Source: CAYTSA01 sp964440345 (GTDB taxonomy: Bacteria > Desulfobacterota > Desulfovibrionia > Desulfovibrionales > Desulfovibrionaceae). From it: a DNA stretch of 31,815 bases. Below the pieces are notes generated by a model. The model was not told where the DNA came from. It did no database searches and saw only the letters and a list, made by a program, of their open reading frames with translations. The DNA lies in contig CAYTSA010000040.1 in assembly GCA_964440345.1 (NCBI GenBank), forward strand, positions 1 through 31,815, given 5' to 3'. The position numbers were made by a program, and so were the translations under genes. Shown piece by piece: positions 7,749 to 15,883 of the stretch (within the stretch, counting starts at the first letter, position 1; the number at the start of each line of letters is the position of its first letter).

Positions 7749-8458
7749 AATGGATACCTTTTGTTTTCCCCGCAGTGAACGGCGTTCGATGCGCTTTTGG
7801 CACGCGTCTGGCGGGCAACATTTCGCTGGAGTCGGCAAACGACCCTGTACGCGCGCTGGACGCACGGATTGCATTCATGAAAACCCATGGCGTCGATCAT
7901 TGGCAAGAGTTGCGCCAAGTGCATGGCGACAGCATGGTCTTTGACCCGGAGCCTCGCTCGCCTTCTACTCCCGGCACAGAGCAGGCAGACGGACTGGGGA
8001 CCAGCCTGCCGGGACAAGCCTTGGCCATAAAAACCGCAGACTGTCAGCCTGTGCTGCTGGCCCATGCATCCGGCGCTTACGTAGCCGCCCTGCACGTTGG
8101 GTGGCGGGGCAACCGCATGGGCTTTGTACAATCGGGCGTGGAAGCCTTTTGCGGCAGGTATGGTCTTGCGCCGGAAGATGTCTGCGCCGTGCGGGGACCA
8201 AGCCTGGGCCCCGGGGCCAGCGAATTCGTCAACTACGACGCGGAGTGGGGCCCGCAGTTCGACGCCTGGCTGGACCCTGTCCGGCGCACAGTGGACTTGT
8301 GGCGCATGACCCGCAGCCAGTTGCTGGAGGCCGGCCTGCGCCAAGACCGCTTATTCAGCCTGGACCTGTGCACCAACAGCCTGGAAGAACTCTTTTTTTC
8401 CTACCGCCGCAACAGGGAGGCGGGCAGGCAGGCGTCGCTCATATGGATAAACAGATGA
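7745..8458 (+). CDS. pgeF: Peptidoglycan editing factor / YfiH-type laccase-domain protein
   Basis: The 237-residue protein belongs to the Cu-oxidase_4/YfiH (PgeF) family, members of which have purine-nucleoside phosphorylase/deaminase activity or edit UDP-MurNAc-Ser precursors. The conserved metal-binding triad is visible as H60 in QVHGD, C100 in KTADC and H117 in LHVGWRG, with the C-terminal DLCTNS and FFSYRRN motifs present. The start overlaps the stop of the cyclo-ligase gene by four bases. No signal peptide is present. The exact biochemical role in this organism cannot be read from sequence. Confidence 0.9.
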   Translation: MKWIPFVFPAVNGVRCAFGTRLAGNISLESANDPVRALDARIAFMKTHGVDHWQELRQVHGDSMVFDPEPRSPSTPGTEQADGLGTSLPGQALAIKTADCQPVLLAHASGAYVAALHVGWRGNRMGFVQSGVEAFCGRYGLAPEDVCAVRGPSLGPGASEFVNYDAEWGPQFDAWLDPVRRTVDLWRMTRSQLLEAGLRQDRLFSLDLCTNSLEELFFSYRRNREAGRQASLIWINR

Positions 8459-8547
8459 TACAGCGTTATGTGAAGTGAATCACCCAGAATCACCTAACAT
8501 TGACTGACGCCTTACATTTTCGCGTTTTCTTTCGCGCATCCAGCGCA

Positions 8548-8576
8548 TTGCATTAGCTCCTGGGAAATGATAAAAT
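8548..8576 (+). promoter_or_regulatory. Sigma70-type promoter of the PilZ-RHH-ParA operon
   Basis: TTGCAT at 8548-8553 and TAAAAT at 8571-8576 are separated by exactly 17 bp, in an A/T-rich stretch of the 178-bp gap after pgeF. The expected transcript start near 8583 leaves a leader of about 54 bases before the ATG at 8637. It is one of the best promoter matches in the window. Confidence 0.6.
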
Positions 8577-8636
8577 TATAGTGGGTAAACGACTCTTTAT
8601 GTTCTTGTCGTCCACACTTTTGGGAGTTTGACGAAT

Positions 8637-9095
8637 ATGGACAAAAATTCGCAGCAACACTTTGAATTCATTGAGCTGGCTGACAGCGAAGCGCCGCCCA
8701 AAAGCCCAGGCAAGGGCGATGGAGCTGTGCGCCGCTCGTACCGAGCGCCGGTGCAGGAGTCTGAAGAATCTTACGCCTCCATTGACGGGGTTGTGTACGC
8801 AGTGCGGGACATATCAGAGCACGGCGTGCGTCTATGCTGCGCCGCCCCGGACGTTTTCAGTTTCGAACAACCCATCTTGGAGACTGAACTGCATCTGGCC
8901 GGAAAAAGCCTGATCGTTGCCTGCCGGCTGGTGCATCTACTCCCAGAAACTGACGAAAAGCACATGGTCGGTCTGGCGTTTGAAGGCATAACGCCGGAGC
9001 AGCAGCAAATCATCCGGGACTATGTGGAGGCCATAAAACGCCGGCTGTTTGCCCCCCCTGGAAACATAGAAAGGCCAGACGATGTCAAAGGATAA
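8637..9095 (+). CDS. PilZ-domain c-di-GMP receptor-like protein
   Basis: The 152-residue protein has a short polar N-terminus and then a PilZ domain. The c-di-GMP-binding signature is complete: RRSYR with R32-x3-R36, and the DxSxxG motif at D58-S60-G63 (RDISEHG). Strands LHLAGKSLIVACRLVHL and the helical end EQQQIIRDYVEAIKRR follow the usual PilZ plan. The ATG at 8637 is chosen with GGGAG ten bases upstream; a TTG at 8628 is too close to that site. The last 14 bp overlap the next gene, so PilZ, the RHH-like protein and the ParA-like ATPase form one operon. Binding of c-di-GMP is predicted from the motif, not shown. Confidence 0.85.
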   Translation: MDKNSQQHFEFIELADSEAPPKSPGKGDGAVRRSYRAPVQESEESYASIDGVVYAVRDISEHGVRLCCAAPDVFSFEQPILETELHLAGKSLIVACRLVHLLPETDEKHMVGLAFEGITPEQQQIIRDYVEAIKRRLFAPPGNIERPDDVKG

Positions 9096-9504
9096 CACAG
9101 CCATAAACAAGCCTGTGGATATTCTGCAAGAACTGTTTGACGCTCGCACCCATGAGACAGAGTTTGACCTGGAAGGCTTGGACCGGATCATACACCGCCA
9201 CAACGGCGCAGGCCCCGCGCCCCGGCCAGCCAGGAAAACGCCCTCCCCCCCGCGCCAGAAAAAGAAAAAGACCACGCACTACCTCTCTTTTGACATCAGC
9301 GACACTCTGGACCACGCCAAAGACGACATCAAAACGCTGGTGGACGGCCATGGAGTAAACAGAATCACTAAATCCAGCATTGTGAACACAGCGTTGCAGA
9401 TTGTGTTGGAAGAGTATGAGCGCAACAAAGAGCATTCCGCGTTGGTCCGGTTGCTGGGACAGCGCGGCCACGTTTCCTCCCAGGGGAGCAAGCGCGAGGA
9501 GTGA
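9082..9504 (+). CDS. Small RHH-like protein, probable partner of the ParA-like ATPase
   Basis: I do not recognise a named family. The 140-residue protein has an acidic, helical N-terminal third (ILQELFDARTHETEFDLEGL), a proline/lysine-rich linker (about 43-64, ending in KKKK), and a C-terminal segment. That segment looks like a strand plus two helices: HYLSFDIS, then ITKSSIVNTALQIVLEEYERNK. The KSSIVNTAL helix resembles the second helix of ribbon-helix-helix DNA-binding proteins. It overlaps the PilZ gene by 14 bp and ends three bases before the ParA-like gene. This is the position a ParB-type centromere binder or ParA-activating adaptor would occupy. DNA binding and partnership are inference. 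Confidence 0.65.
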   Translation: MSKDNTAINKPVDILQELFDARTHETEFDLEGLDRIIHRHNGAGPAPRPARKTPSPPRQKKKKTTHYLSFDISDTLDHAKDDIKTLVDGHGVNRITKSSIVNTALQIVLEEYERNKEHSALVRLLGQRGHVSSQGSKREE

Positions 9505-9507
9505 GCC

Positions 9508-10437
9508 ATGAAGCCGCTGGTTTTTGTCTGTCCGGGATGCAGAAAACGATACTCCGTGCCCGCGCACCGCGTGCCGCACAACGCGTCCGCCGTGCGCTGC
9601 AAAGCATGCGGCCAGGTCTTCCCTCTGCAACCTGAAGATTCAGTGCGGCTGGCCCGTACAGTGGGCGTAATCATCAGCAAGGGGGGCGTGGGCAAATCCA
9701 CCACAGCCGTGAACCTGGCCGCCGGGCTGGCCCTGCACGGCAAACGGGTTCTTCTGGTGGACACAGACACCCAGGGACAAGCAAGCTATCTGCTGGGCGT
9801 TAAGCCCAGCGCGGGGCTCACTGAACTGGTCACCGGCGAGCTGCATCCAGACGAAGCCGTACACCCGGTCCGGCAGAATCTCTGGCTGCTGGCCGGAGGC
9901 AAGTCTCTGGCCGGGATAAAGCGCATCATAGACCGCAAGGACTTTGGCGGCGAAAACACCTTGAAAAACGCCCTGGACCCGCTCAGAACACAGTACGATT
10001 TCATTGTGCTGGACTCGTCCCCGGGCTGGGACCCCTTGACTGTGAACGTGCTCTTCTTTGTCCGCGAGATACTCTCTCCCGTTGCGCTGGAGCTGCTCTC
10101 TTTGCAGAGCCTGCGGGAATTTCTCAAATCCATAGCAACTATCCGCCGCTACAACCACGATCTGGCGTTAAAATATCTGTTGCCCACATTTCTGGACAAC
10201 CGGGTGAAACACCCCAAGGAACTGCTGGAAGCGTTGAACAATCTGTACCCGCAGTACATGTGCCCGCCCATACGCTACAGCGTTCAGCTGGCCCAGGCTC
10301 CGGGGTACGGCATGTCCATTTTCGAGTATGCGCCCAATTCCAACGCGGCGTACGACTACGCCCAGCTGGTGCGCGCCGTATTGCGCGGCAAGGTCCAGAC
10401 GCCAGACACAAAAGAGGAAACAGCGAAAACGGCGTAA
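9508..10437 (+). CDS. ParA/MinD-family ATPase with N-terminal zinc ribbon
   Basis: The 309-residue protein begins with an MJ0042-like zinc ribbon (C8, C11, C31, C34, in FVCPGCRKRY and RCKACGQVF), followed by a ParA-type ATPase. The ATPase has the deviant Walker A motif KGGVGKST (58-65, signature lysine K58), switch I DTDTQGQ (85-91), and the Walker B-like FIVLDSSPGWD around 165-175. ParA proteins dimerise on ATP and bind DNA or membrane to position cargo; no MinD-type amphipathic C-terminal helix is evident. The usual ParB gene is absent; instead the RHH-like gene lies three bases upstream and a PilZ gene before that. The zinc-ribbon fusion is unusual, and I infer a cargo or DNA docking role for it. 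A GGAG ribosome site precedes the ATG. Confidence 0.85.
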   Translation: MKPLVFVCPGCRKRYSVPAHRVPHNASAVRCKACGQVFPLQPEDSVRLARTVGVIISKGGVGKSTTAVNLAAGLALHGKRVLLVDTDTQGQASYLLGVKPSAGLTELVTGELHPDEAVHPVRQNLWLLAGGKSLAGIKRIIDRKDFGGENTLKNALDPLRTQYDFIVLDSSPGWDPLTVNVLFFVREILSPVALELLSLQSLREFLKSIATIRRYNHDLALKYLLPTFLDNRVKHPKELLEALNNLYPQYMCPPIRYSVQLAQAPGYGMSIFEYAPNSNAAYDYAQLVRAVLRGKVQTPDTKEETAKTA

Positions 10438-10446
10438 TACCAGCTG

Positions 10447-11481
10447 CTAGCGTTCCGGCGCAGGCGAGCCCTTTTTCTCTACAGACTCTTTCTTTGCCTG
10501 CGAAGGGCGGCGAGGCTTGGCGAGTTTTTTCCAGACAAACTCTTCCGGGTCCTTGCCGGAGAGTTTTTCCACCGGAATTTCAGCCCGGGCCATGGCCTTG
10601 TGCCCGCCAGCAGAGCCGATCTCCCCGAACAGGGAGCTGGCCAGGGCGCCCACGTCCCGCGAAACGCCGTCGCCGCGAAAAATAATGACCAGCGTTTCGT
10701 CGTGCACGCTCGCAACGGCGGTCCAGGAAATCTCATGTACGCGCATGAAGAAATCCGCCAGAATGACCAGAATATCTGGGTTTTCCACCTGGGTCATAAA
10801 AACGTACAGACCATTTCCAGAAAGCCGAATTTTGCGGAACGCCTGGGAAAAATAGCCCAGCCAGTCTAACCGGAACTCGCTGCGGACTATTTTGCGCAGC
10901 AGAAAATGGTTGGAAAACTTGGTCAGATACCGAAACGCTCGCACGTCAACATCGCAAAACTGCCTCTCAAAGCTCATGGTGTCTGACTTGATGCCGAAGA
11001 GCAGTGCGGTGGCCAGCAGTTTGCCGGGCCGTATTTTCAAGTTGTATAGATATTCAGTCAGTAACGTAGCGCAAGAACCATACTGCGGCTTGATGTCTTT
11101 GTAATCGGCAATGGTGGGGTTGGATTCAGAAGTCGGGTGATGGTCCAAGACCATAGAAAACGATATCTTTTCAAAAGCCGGATGGTGGTGCGGCTGCGAA
11201 TCCACCAGGGCAAAACGGTCATACTGCACCGCCACGTTGGGCGTAAGCCGTTGGGTGGGGATGCGCAGATAGCGGATCATGGCCAGGTTGTCCGGCCGGG
11301 ACACCTCATTGACGTGGGCGATGCCCACATCCTTGACGCGGTGAATCATCAACCGCCGCAAAGCCAACGCGCAGGCCAAAGCGTCCGGGTCCGCGTTGAT
11401 GAGTATAAGCCACCGATCCTCCCGGGAAAACATTTCGAGCATGGTGGACAGGTGTGGTTCCAACTGTCGGAAATACGCCAT
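10447..11481 (-). CDS. DHH/DHHA1-family phosphoesterase (NrnA/GdpP-like)
   Basis: The 344-residue protein carries the DHH metal-binding motifs: NADPDALA (D31, D33), VDSQ (D94), LDHH (D113-H114-H115) and GIKSD (D167), with the C-terminal DHHA1 motif GSAGGHKAMA (GGH at 292-294). Family members cleave short oligoribonucleotides, pAp or cyclic dinucleotides such as c-di-AMP and pGpG. Without the GdpP sensor domains this resembles the stand-alone NrnA type, but it could be specific for something else. The ATG at 11481 has GAGGA five bases upstream; a TTG four codons earlier was rejected. It converges on the ParA-like gene with nine bases between stops. The C-terminal 30 residues are charged and poorly conserved-looking. 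Confidence 0.85.
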   Translation of the reverse strand: MAYFRQLEPHLSTMLEMFSREDRWLILINADPDALACALALRRLMIHRVKDVGIAHVNEVSRPDNLAMIRYLRIPTQRLTPNVAVQYDRFALVDSQPHHHPAFEKISFSMVLDHHPTSESNPTIADYKDIKPQYGSCATLLTEYLYNLKIRPGKLLATALLFGIKSDTMSFERQFCDVDVRAFRYLTKFSNHFLLRKIVRSEFRLDWLGYFSQAFRKIRLSGNGLYVFMTQVENPDILVILADFFMRVHEISWTAVASVHDETLVIIFRGDGVSRDVGALASSLFGEIGSAGGHKAMARAEIPVEKLSGKDPEEFVWKKLAKPRRPSQAKKESVEKKGSPAPER

Positions 11482-11580
11482 AGGCGTCCTCAATCACGGG
11501 AGCAACGGCTTTGACGAAAAAAGGCCGCGGATGCTGACCCCCCCGGTTTGCTGCGTCATTTTTTGCCCGCCGATAAGCCT

Positions 11581-11609
11581 ACCATAAACCTCTCTCTCAG
11601 CAAGGGCAA
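11581..11609 (-). promoter_or_regulatory. Sigma70-type promoter candidate for the DHH gene
   Basis: On the minus strand TTGCCC (11609-11604) and TATGGT (11586-11581) are separated by 17 bp. Transcription would start near 11574, giving a leader of about 90 bases before the ATG at 11481. The -10 hexamer is a moderate match. Confidence 0.35.
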
Positions 11610-11707
11610 GGCTGCGGGTACATCTTTTGATTCTGACCGTCAACCACAACAGCGACGCACAACAGTGACACACAAGGGCCGCGTATCATGCTCTTATGTA
11701 TTTATTT

Positions 11708-11762
11708 GAAACAATTGCACATTCCCTCAGGAGCGAGCGTTGTCTCAACGCGAAAATGCGCT
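11708..11762. repeat. Dispersed repeat, copy 1
   Basis: This 55-bp segment aligns without gaps to 22491-22545 with 45 of 55 positions identical by eye. Shared blocks include GAAACAAT, TCAGGA, CGAGC and TTGTCTCAAC. In this copy the palindrome found in copy 2 is eroded: the left arm GAAACAAT is intact, while the right arm reads ATTCCCTC. Nothing in it looks coding. Confidence 0.75.
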
Positions 11763-11998
11763 AGGAACGTCAAAACGGCGAAGCAAGCCCATTGCCAATC
11801 GCTTATGCAGGAAGAGTGTGCCTGAAGAGTCGCAGCCCGGCAAGTTGGCGCCGCCAGCCAGAATTCATCGCCTACGGTCACTAACCAGGCAACCAAGCTC
11901 TAGGGGGCTCCTGTACATACATCAGCGTCTACTTCGAATCCTTGCCTAGAGAACAAGAGCCCTGATTACGGAGCGAAAGCCCTGAACACAATGCGGGG

Positions 11999-14900
11999 TC
12001 ACATGAGCGATAGATGGTGTTCTGCCCGGCGGTTGCGGGCAACCAGCCGGGAATGGCGAAAGCCGTCCACTTTGTCGCCGCCGGCTTCGAGCGCCTGGGC
12101 GAGAAACCGTGACGGCGCTAGCCGCATCTCCCGGCCGTAAAGAGTTCGTTTGTTTGCCCGGCTCAGAAACAACGCTATGCGGGCGCGGGTAAGGCCCACG
12201 TAGAAGAGCCTGCGCTCCTCTTCTACGTCTGCCTTGAAGTCAGCGTCCGGTTTGCCGGTCAGAAAAGCCGGCCCGGCAAACGGCAACAGCCCGTCTTCCA
12301 GGGCGGGCATGAACACGGCGTCAAACTCCAGCCCTTTGGCGGCGTGCAGGGTGAGAATCTGGACCTTTTCGCTACGCTGCGACACCATTTCCAGCTCGCT
12401 TTGCAGCTGCACCCAGTTTATCAGGCCAGGCCAGCCTCCCTGCTCCTCATAAATAGCAGCCAGCATGCGGAAGGCCGGGCTGCGCCAGAAAAGCTGGTCA
12501 AACGGCGCAGTGTCCTCCAGGTAGGCGGCCAACCCCACAGGGCCCCTGGCCAGAATTTTCTCAGGAATGGAGAACTGCTCTTCCTCGAACACGGCGTCCT
12601 CTTCCTCGGGCCGGGCCAGGCCCAGAAAGGCCCCGGCGGCGGCAAGAATGCGCTGCACCCGCTCGTCGGCCCAAAAGGCTTCCTTTTCCGGGGCGCCGCA
12701 CGGCACGCCCAGCCGATCCAGGCTGCGCAGCAAAGGCGGAATAAGCGACTTGAACCGCACCAGCACGGCAATGTCGCCGGGGCTGAGCTCTCCGGCCAAC
12801 CCCAAATCGTCGTCAGCTGCGCTGTCTCGCAGGGAATGGCTTGTCTGGCCCAGCAGCTCCCGCACCCGGTCGCCCACCCAGGAGGCCTCGCTTTCTGCAG
12901 AGGGCGCCTCGAACAAACGCACCATGGCCGGCGACTGTGTATGCGCTTGCAACGGGGAGCGGCCGGGAAACACCAATGCGGAAAACTGGAGCAAACCGGG
13001 AACAGAACGATAGTTCTCCTGCAGTGTCACTACCTCCAGACCTGGCCAACAGGCCTGCAGCTCCTCTTTCACGGCGCCCAGCGAACCGCGAAAGCCGTAT
13101 ATGGACTGGTCGGGGTCGCCTATGGCGAAAAAACCTTCGCCGGATTCAGGAACCAAACCCCGCACCAGTTCAAGTTGCAGGCGGGACAAATCCTGGACTT
13201 CGTCGACCAGTACGTGCGTATACGGGCAGGCGTATATCTCGCTTTGTATCTGCTCCAGCCAGAACTCCAACAAATCGGCATAGTCCACCAGATTCCAGGA
13301 CTCTTTGCGCTTGATGTAAGCATGGTGCAGCTCATGGATTGCTTCCGGCAAAGGCTCGCGGGTCTCCCGGTTCAAACACAGGGTTTCCCAGGCTGCTTTC
13401 ATGCTTTGCTTGTCGTTGTCTACGCCTGATTCAAAAAAAACTGCTTGCGCCTCCTGCTCGCGCATGACCACCGGGGCTGCGCCCCAGGCCTGCTTCCAGT
13501 GCTCGAACGCCAGGGCGTGCAATGTGTCCGCCCGGGGCAGAGACACGGACTCGCCGAATAGACGGACCAGCCGTTCCTCCAGCTCCCGGGCCGCCCGGCG
13601 GGTAAACGTAAGCGCCAGAATGCGCCTGGGGGAGACCCCGGAATAGACCAAGGAAGCAATGCGGCCCATCAGGGTGTGCGTCTTGCCCGTGCCGGGCCCG
13701 GCCTGGACCAGCACCGGGCCGGGGCCAGCCTGCACGGCGGCCCGCTGCATGTCATTCAGCTGTTCTTTGCCAATGGCCCGCTCTTTTGCCGTGATCAGCG
13801 AGCCCTGAGACACGGTTCGGGCGAATGCGCGCGATTGTCCGCCGGAGCGGGCGCCCTGAGCCGCAGCAGCGGATGTTCCGCTCAAGAACAACCGCCCAGA
13901 GCGCAATTCTTTGCGCTCCTTGGGCGAAAAAAGGGATATGACGCCGAACTCGCCGTCGTAGCCAGGGTTGCGCAACACCTGTCCGCGCCGCATGCGCTGC
14001 AGGCCCTCGGCGAGCATGGGGGAAACGCGGGCTGCGTCTTCGGGCGGGGTTTTGCGCAGCAGGGTCAGCTCCGAGCCGAAGCGCATAATCAGCTTGGCGT
14101 ACATGGCCATGACTTTTTTGGATTTTGGCCCCACGCCCAGAACTTCGGAAAGGATTTGCGCCAAGGGCGTGAGCGATTCGTACCCAGGCCTGTCCGGGGG
14201 CTGTTTCGGGCTATCCCGGTCGGCCAAAGCCGTCACCCGGTGCAGCACGCCCACGGTGAGTTGCTTGCCGCACACCGGGCAGCTCCCTCCCCGGGCCAGG
14301 GTGTCCTTGGGCTCCAGGACCACCCCGCACTTGCGGTGCCCGTCCATGTGGTATTTTCCCTCTTCAGGAAAAAATTCCAGCGTGCCAAGAAATTTGTGTC
14401 CCAGGGCCTCGCCCCTTAGCGCCCGGTAGATTCCTTCATACGAAGGTTCCCCGGAAAAAAGATTTGCCTCCCGGGCCAGCTTTTCCCCGGAGTGGGCGTC
14501 CGAGTTGGAGACCATACGAAACCGGTCCAGGGCCGAGAGCATCCAGTTCATTTCCGGGTCCGAGGAAAGACCGGTCTCCAGAGCGAAGATTTCCTTGCTC
14601 AAGTCGCCGAAACATTCTTCTATGTCGTCAAAGCCGGATTTGGAGCCAAACAGGGAGAACCATGGGGTCCAGATATGCGCTGGAACCAGAAAGGCCAGGG
14701 GGTCGGTCTCCAGCACCATCTCCAACAAATCCCGGGAATCCAACCCCAGAATGGGCCGGCCGTCAGACTCCAGGTTGCCGATTTTGGCCAGCCGCAAACT
14801 CAGCTTCTCTGCGGCCTCCATGGTGGGAACGTAGACCAGATTGTGCACCTTGCGGACCTTGCCGCCGCGCTTGTAGATGGAGCTGATCTCAGCCTGGAGC

Positions 14901-15178
14901 ATGAACAAGGTTTTCCCCGGCAACTCAAACCCTTCCAGCCAGGGCAGTTCACGGTCAACGCCTTTGCGGCTTTTCAGCTGCAGCAAGCCGCTTTTTTCGT
15001 CCGGCTCCAACGCCTCCTGCAACTCCTCGCGCCACCCGGCATGGGTAAAATCGCCCGTGCCCAGCACCTCCACGCCTTTGACTTTGGCCCAGGCAGCGAG
15101 CAATCTGGGGGTCAACGCTTTTGAGGTAGCCCGGGAGTACCGGGAGTGTATGTGCAGGTCTGCCCGAAATTGTTCCAT
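11999..15178 (-). CDS. PHP phosphoesterase - zinc ribbon - UvrD/Rep helicase fusion
   Basis: The 1059-residue protein joins three parts. Residues 1-270 are a PHP domain (DLHIHSRYS at 7-15, GTGDFTH at 40-46, PAHIW, and SNSDAHS at 224-230), giving a metal-dependent phosphoesterase or nuclease-like site. Residues 281-303 carry a Cys cluster (C284, CPVC with C300/C303), followed by a possible helix-hairpin-helix near 341-375. Residues about 470-1030 are a superfamily 1A helicase with all motifs: AGPGTGKT (493-500), LTFTRRAA, VDEVQD (658-663), GDPDQSIYGFRG (687-698), LQENYRS, LTLHAAKGLEF (942-952) and FYVGLTRAR (992-1000). Action on DNA repair or recombination intermediates is inferred. The ATG at 15178 lies directly before the PHP domain but has no strong ribosome site; an upstream in-frame start near 15316 would add 46 unconserved residues and overlap the next gene. 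Confidence 0.88.
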   Translation of the reverse strand: MEQFRADLHIHSRYSRATSKALTPRLLAAWAKVKGVEVLGTGDFTHAGWREELQEALEPDEKSGLLQLKSRKGVDRELPWLEGFELPGKTLFMLQAEISSIYKRGGKVRKVHNLVYVPTMEAAEKLSLRLAKIGNLESDGRPILGLDSRDLLEMVLETDPLAFLVPAHIWTPWFSLFGSKSGFDDIEECFGDLSKEIFALETGLSSDPEMNWMLSALDRFRMVSNSDAHSGEKLAREANLFSGEPSYEGIYRALRGEALGHKFLGTLEFFPEEGKYHMDGHRKCGVVLEPKDTLARGGSCPVCGKQLTVGVLHRVTALADRDSPKQPPDRPGYESLTPLAQILSEVLGVGPKSKKVMAMYAKLIMRFGSELTLLRKTPPEDAARVSPMLAEGLQRMRRGQVLRNPGYDGEFGVISLFSPKERKELRSGRLFLSGTSAAAAQGARSGGQSRAFARTVSQGSLITAKERAIGKEQLNDMQRAAVQAGPGPVLVQAGPGTGKTHTLMGRIASLVYSGVSPRRILALTFTRRAARELEERLVRLFGESVSLPRADTLHALAFEHWKQAWGAAPVVMREQEAQAVFFESGVDNDKQSMKAAWETLCLNRETREPLPEAIHELHHAYIKRKESWNLVDYADLLEFWLEQIQSEIYACPYTHVLVDEVQDLSRLQLELVRGLVPESGEGFFAIGDPDQSIYGFRGSLGAVKEELQACWPGLEVVTLQENYRSVPGLLQFSALVFPGRSPLQAHTQSPAMVRLFEAPSAESEASWVGDRVRELLGQTSHSLRDSAADDDLGLAGELSPGDIAVLVRFKSLIPPLLRSLDRLGVPCGAPEKEAFWADERVQRILAAAGAFLGLARPEEEDAVFEEEQFSIPEKILARGPVGLAAYLEDTAPFDQLFWRSPAFRMLAAIYEEQGGWPGLINWVQLQSELEMVSQRSEKVQILTLHAAKGLEFDAVFMPALEDGLLPFAGPAFLTGKPDADFKADVEEERRLFYVGLTRARIALFLSRANKRTLYGREMRLAPSRFLAQALEAGGDKVDGFRHSRLVARNRRAEHHLSLM

Positions 15179-15248
15179 GGAACAGTTGTATAGCAGACTT
15201 TCAAGACCTAAACAATGTCTAGATAGTTGCCAGAAATGCTGTAACTCC

Positions 15249-15278
15249 TTGCCGAGTGGCGCATATTCGTGGTATGTT
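15249..15278 (+). promoter_or_regulatory. Sigma70-type promoter of the DUF1134 gene
   Basis: TTGCCG at 15249-15254 and TATGTT at 15273-15278 are separated by 18 bp, with an expected start near 15285. It lies in the 129-bp divergent gap between the PHP-helicase and DUF1134 genes. An A/T run and an AAGGGGA ribosome site follow before the ATG at 15308. Confidence 0.4.
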
Positions 15279-15307
15279 GTTAAAAAATTTTTTATAAGGG
15301 GAATATC

Positions 15308-15880
15308 ATGACCCACGCCAAGCTCATCATTGCAGCGTTGCTCGCATGTCTGGCGCTGCCGCCGCTTCAGGCCCTGGCTGACGGCAACGCCACAAAAGAA
15401 ACCTACTCACAGGATGAAATCAAAAACGAGGTCACGGAATTTTTTGCCGGAACTTCAGAAGGCCTGGCTGACATTATCCAAAAAGCGTTCAAGGACCATG
15501 GCCGGCCTGTGGGATACATTAAGGGCACAGAAGGGTCTGGAGCCTTTGTGGTGGGCGCCCGCTATGGCGAAGGAGACCTGAAATTGAAATCCGGCGCCTC
15601 CCGCCATGTCTACTGGCAGGGCCCCTCAATAGGCTTCGACTTCGGGGGCAATATGGCCAAGGTGTTCACACTGGTCTATTATATGACGAACCCGGACGAC
15701 ATTTACCAACGCTTCCCAGGCGTGGAAGGCAGCGCTTACATCGCCGGCGGTTTCGGTATAACCTACCAGCGCACCAACGACATCGTCCTGGCGCCCATCC
15801 GCAGCGGCGTTGGGTTGCGGCTGGGGGCCAACGTGGGCTATCTGCATTATACGCGGGAAAAATCCATCAACCCGTTCTAA
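15308..15880 (+). CDS. Exported DUF1134-family protein
   Basis: The 190-residue protein has a clear signal peptide (basic start, hydrophobic core 6-20, probable cleavage after ALA at 24). The DUF1134 domain then runs to the end. Highly conserved blocks are GAFVVGARYGEGDL (83-96), VYWQGPSIGFDFGGN (106-120), KVFTLVYYM and the C-terminal LAPIRSGVGLRLGANVGYLHYT. The family is common in proteobacteria and is probably periplasmic, but no biochemical function is established that I know of. AAGGGGA lies just before the ATG. The next gene starts three bases after its stop. The short signal-peptide form without a lipobox argues against a lipoprotein. Confidence 0.9.
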   Translation: MTHAKLIIAALLACLALPPLQALADGNATKETYSQDEIKNEVTEFFAGTSEGLADIIQKAFKDHGRPVGYIKGTEGSGAFVVGARYGEGDLKLKSGASRHVYWQGPSIGFDFGGNMAKVFTLVYYMTNPDDIYQRFPGVEGSAYIAGGFGITYQRTNDIVLAPIRSGVGLRLGANVGYLHYTREKSINPF

Positions 15881-15883
15881 GAT

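Larger units (their letters stand above)
11482..11998. other. Geneless region between DHH and PHP-helicase genes
   Basis: No convincing gene is visible in these 517 bp. It contains a leftward promoter candidate (11581-11609), one copy of a dispersed repeat (11708-11762) and direct AGCCCTGA repeats near 11959 and 11978. A 69-codon frame beginning with TTG at 11740 has no recognisable features and is preceded by GGAG only because the repeat contains it. No terminator is obvious for the helicase gene that ends at 11999. Confidence 0.6.

Noticed and set aside
9082..10437. RHH-ParA pair as a plasmid partition locus
   Set aside because: No replication initiator, iterons or other plasmid genes are present, and the flanking genes are typical chromosomal ones.
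11740..11949. A 69-codon plus-strand frame in the intergenic region
   Set aside because: TTG start, basic low-information sequence, and the apparent ribosome site belongs to the dispersed repeat; the equivalent position in copy 2 does not maintain a similar frame.
12344..13429. A 361-codon plus-strand frame within the PHP-helicase gene
   Set aside because: Antisense to helicase motifs that are complete on the other strand; composition is not protein-like.
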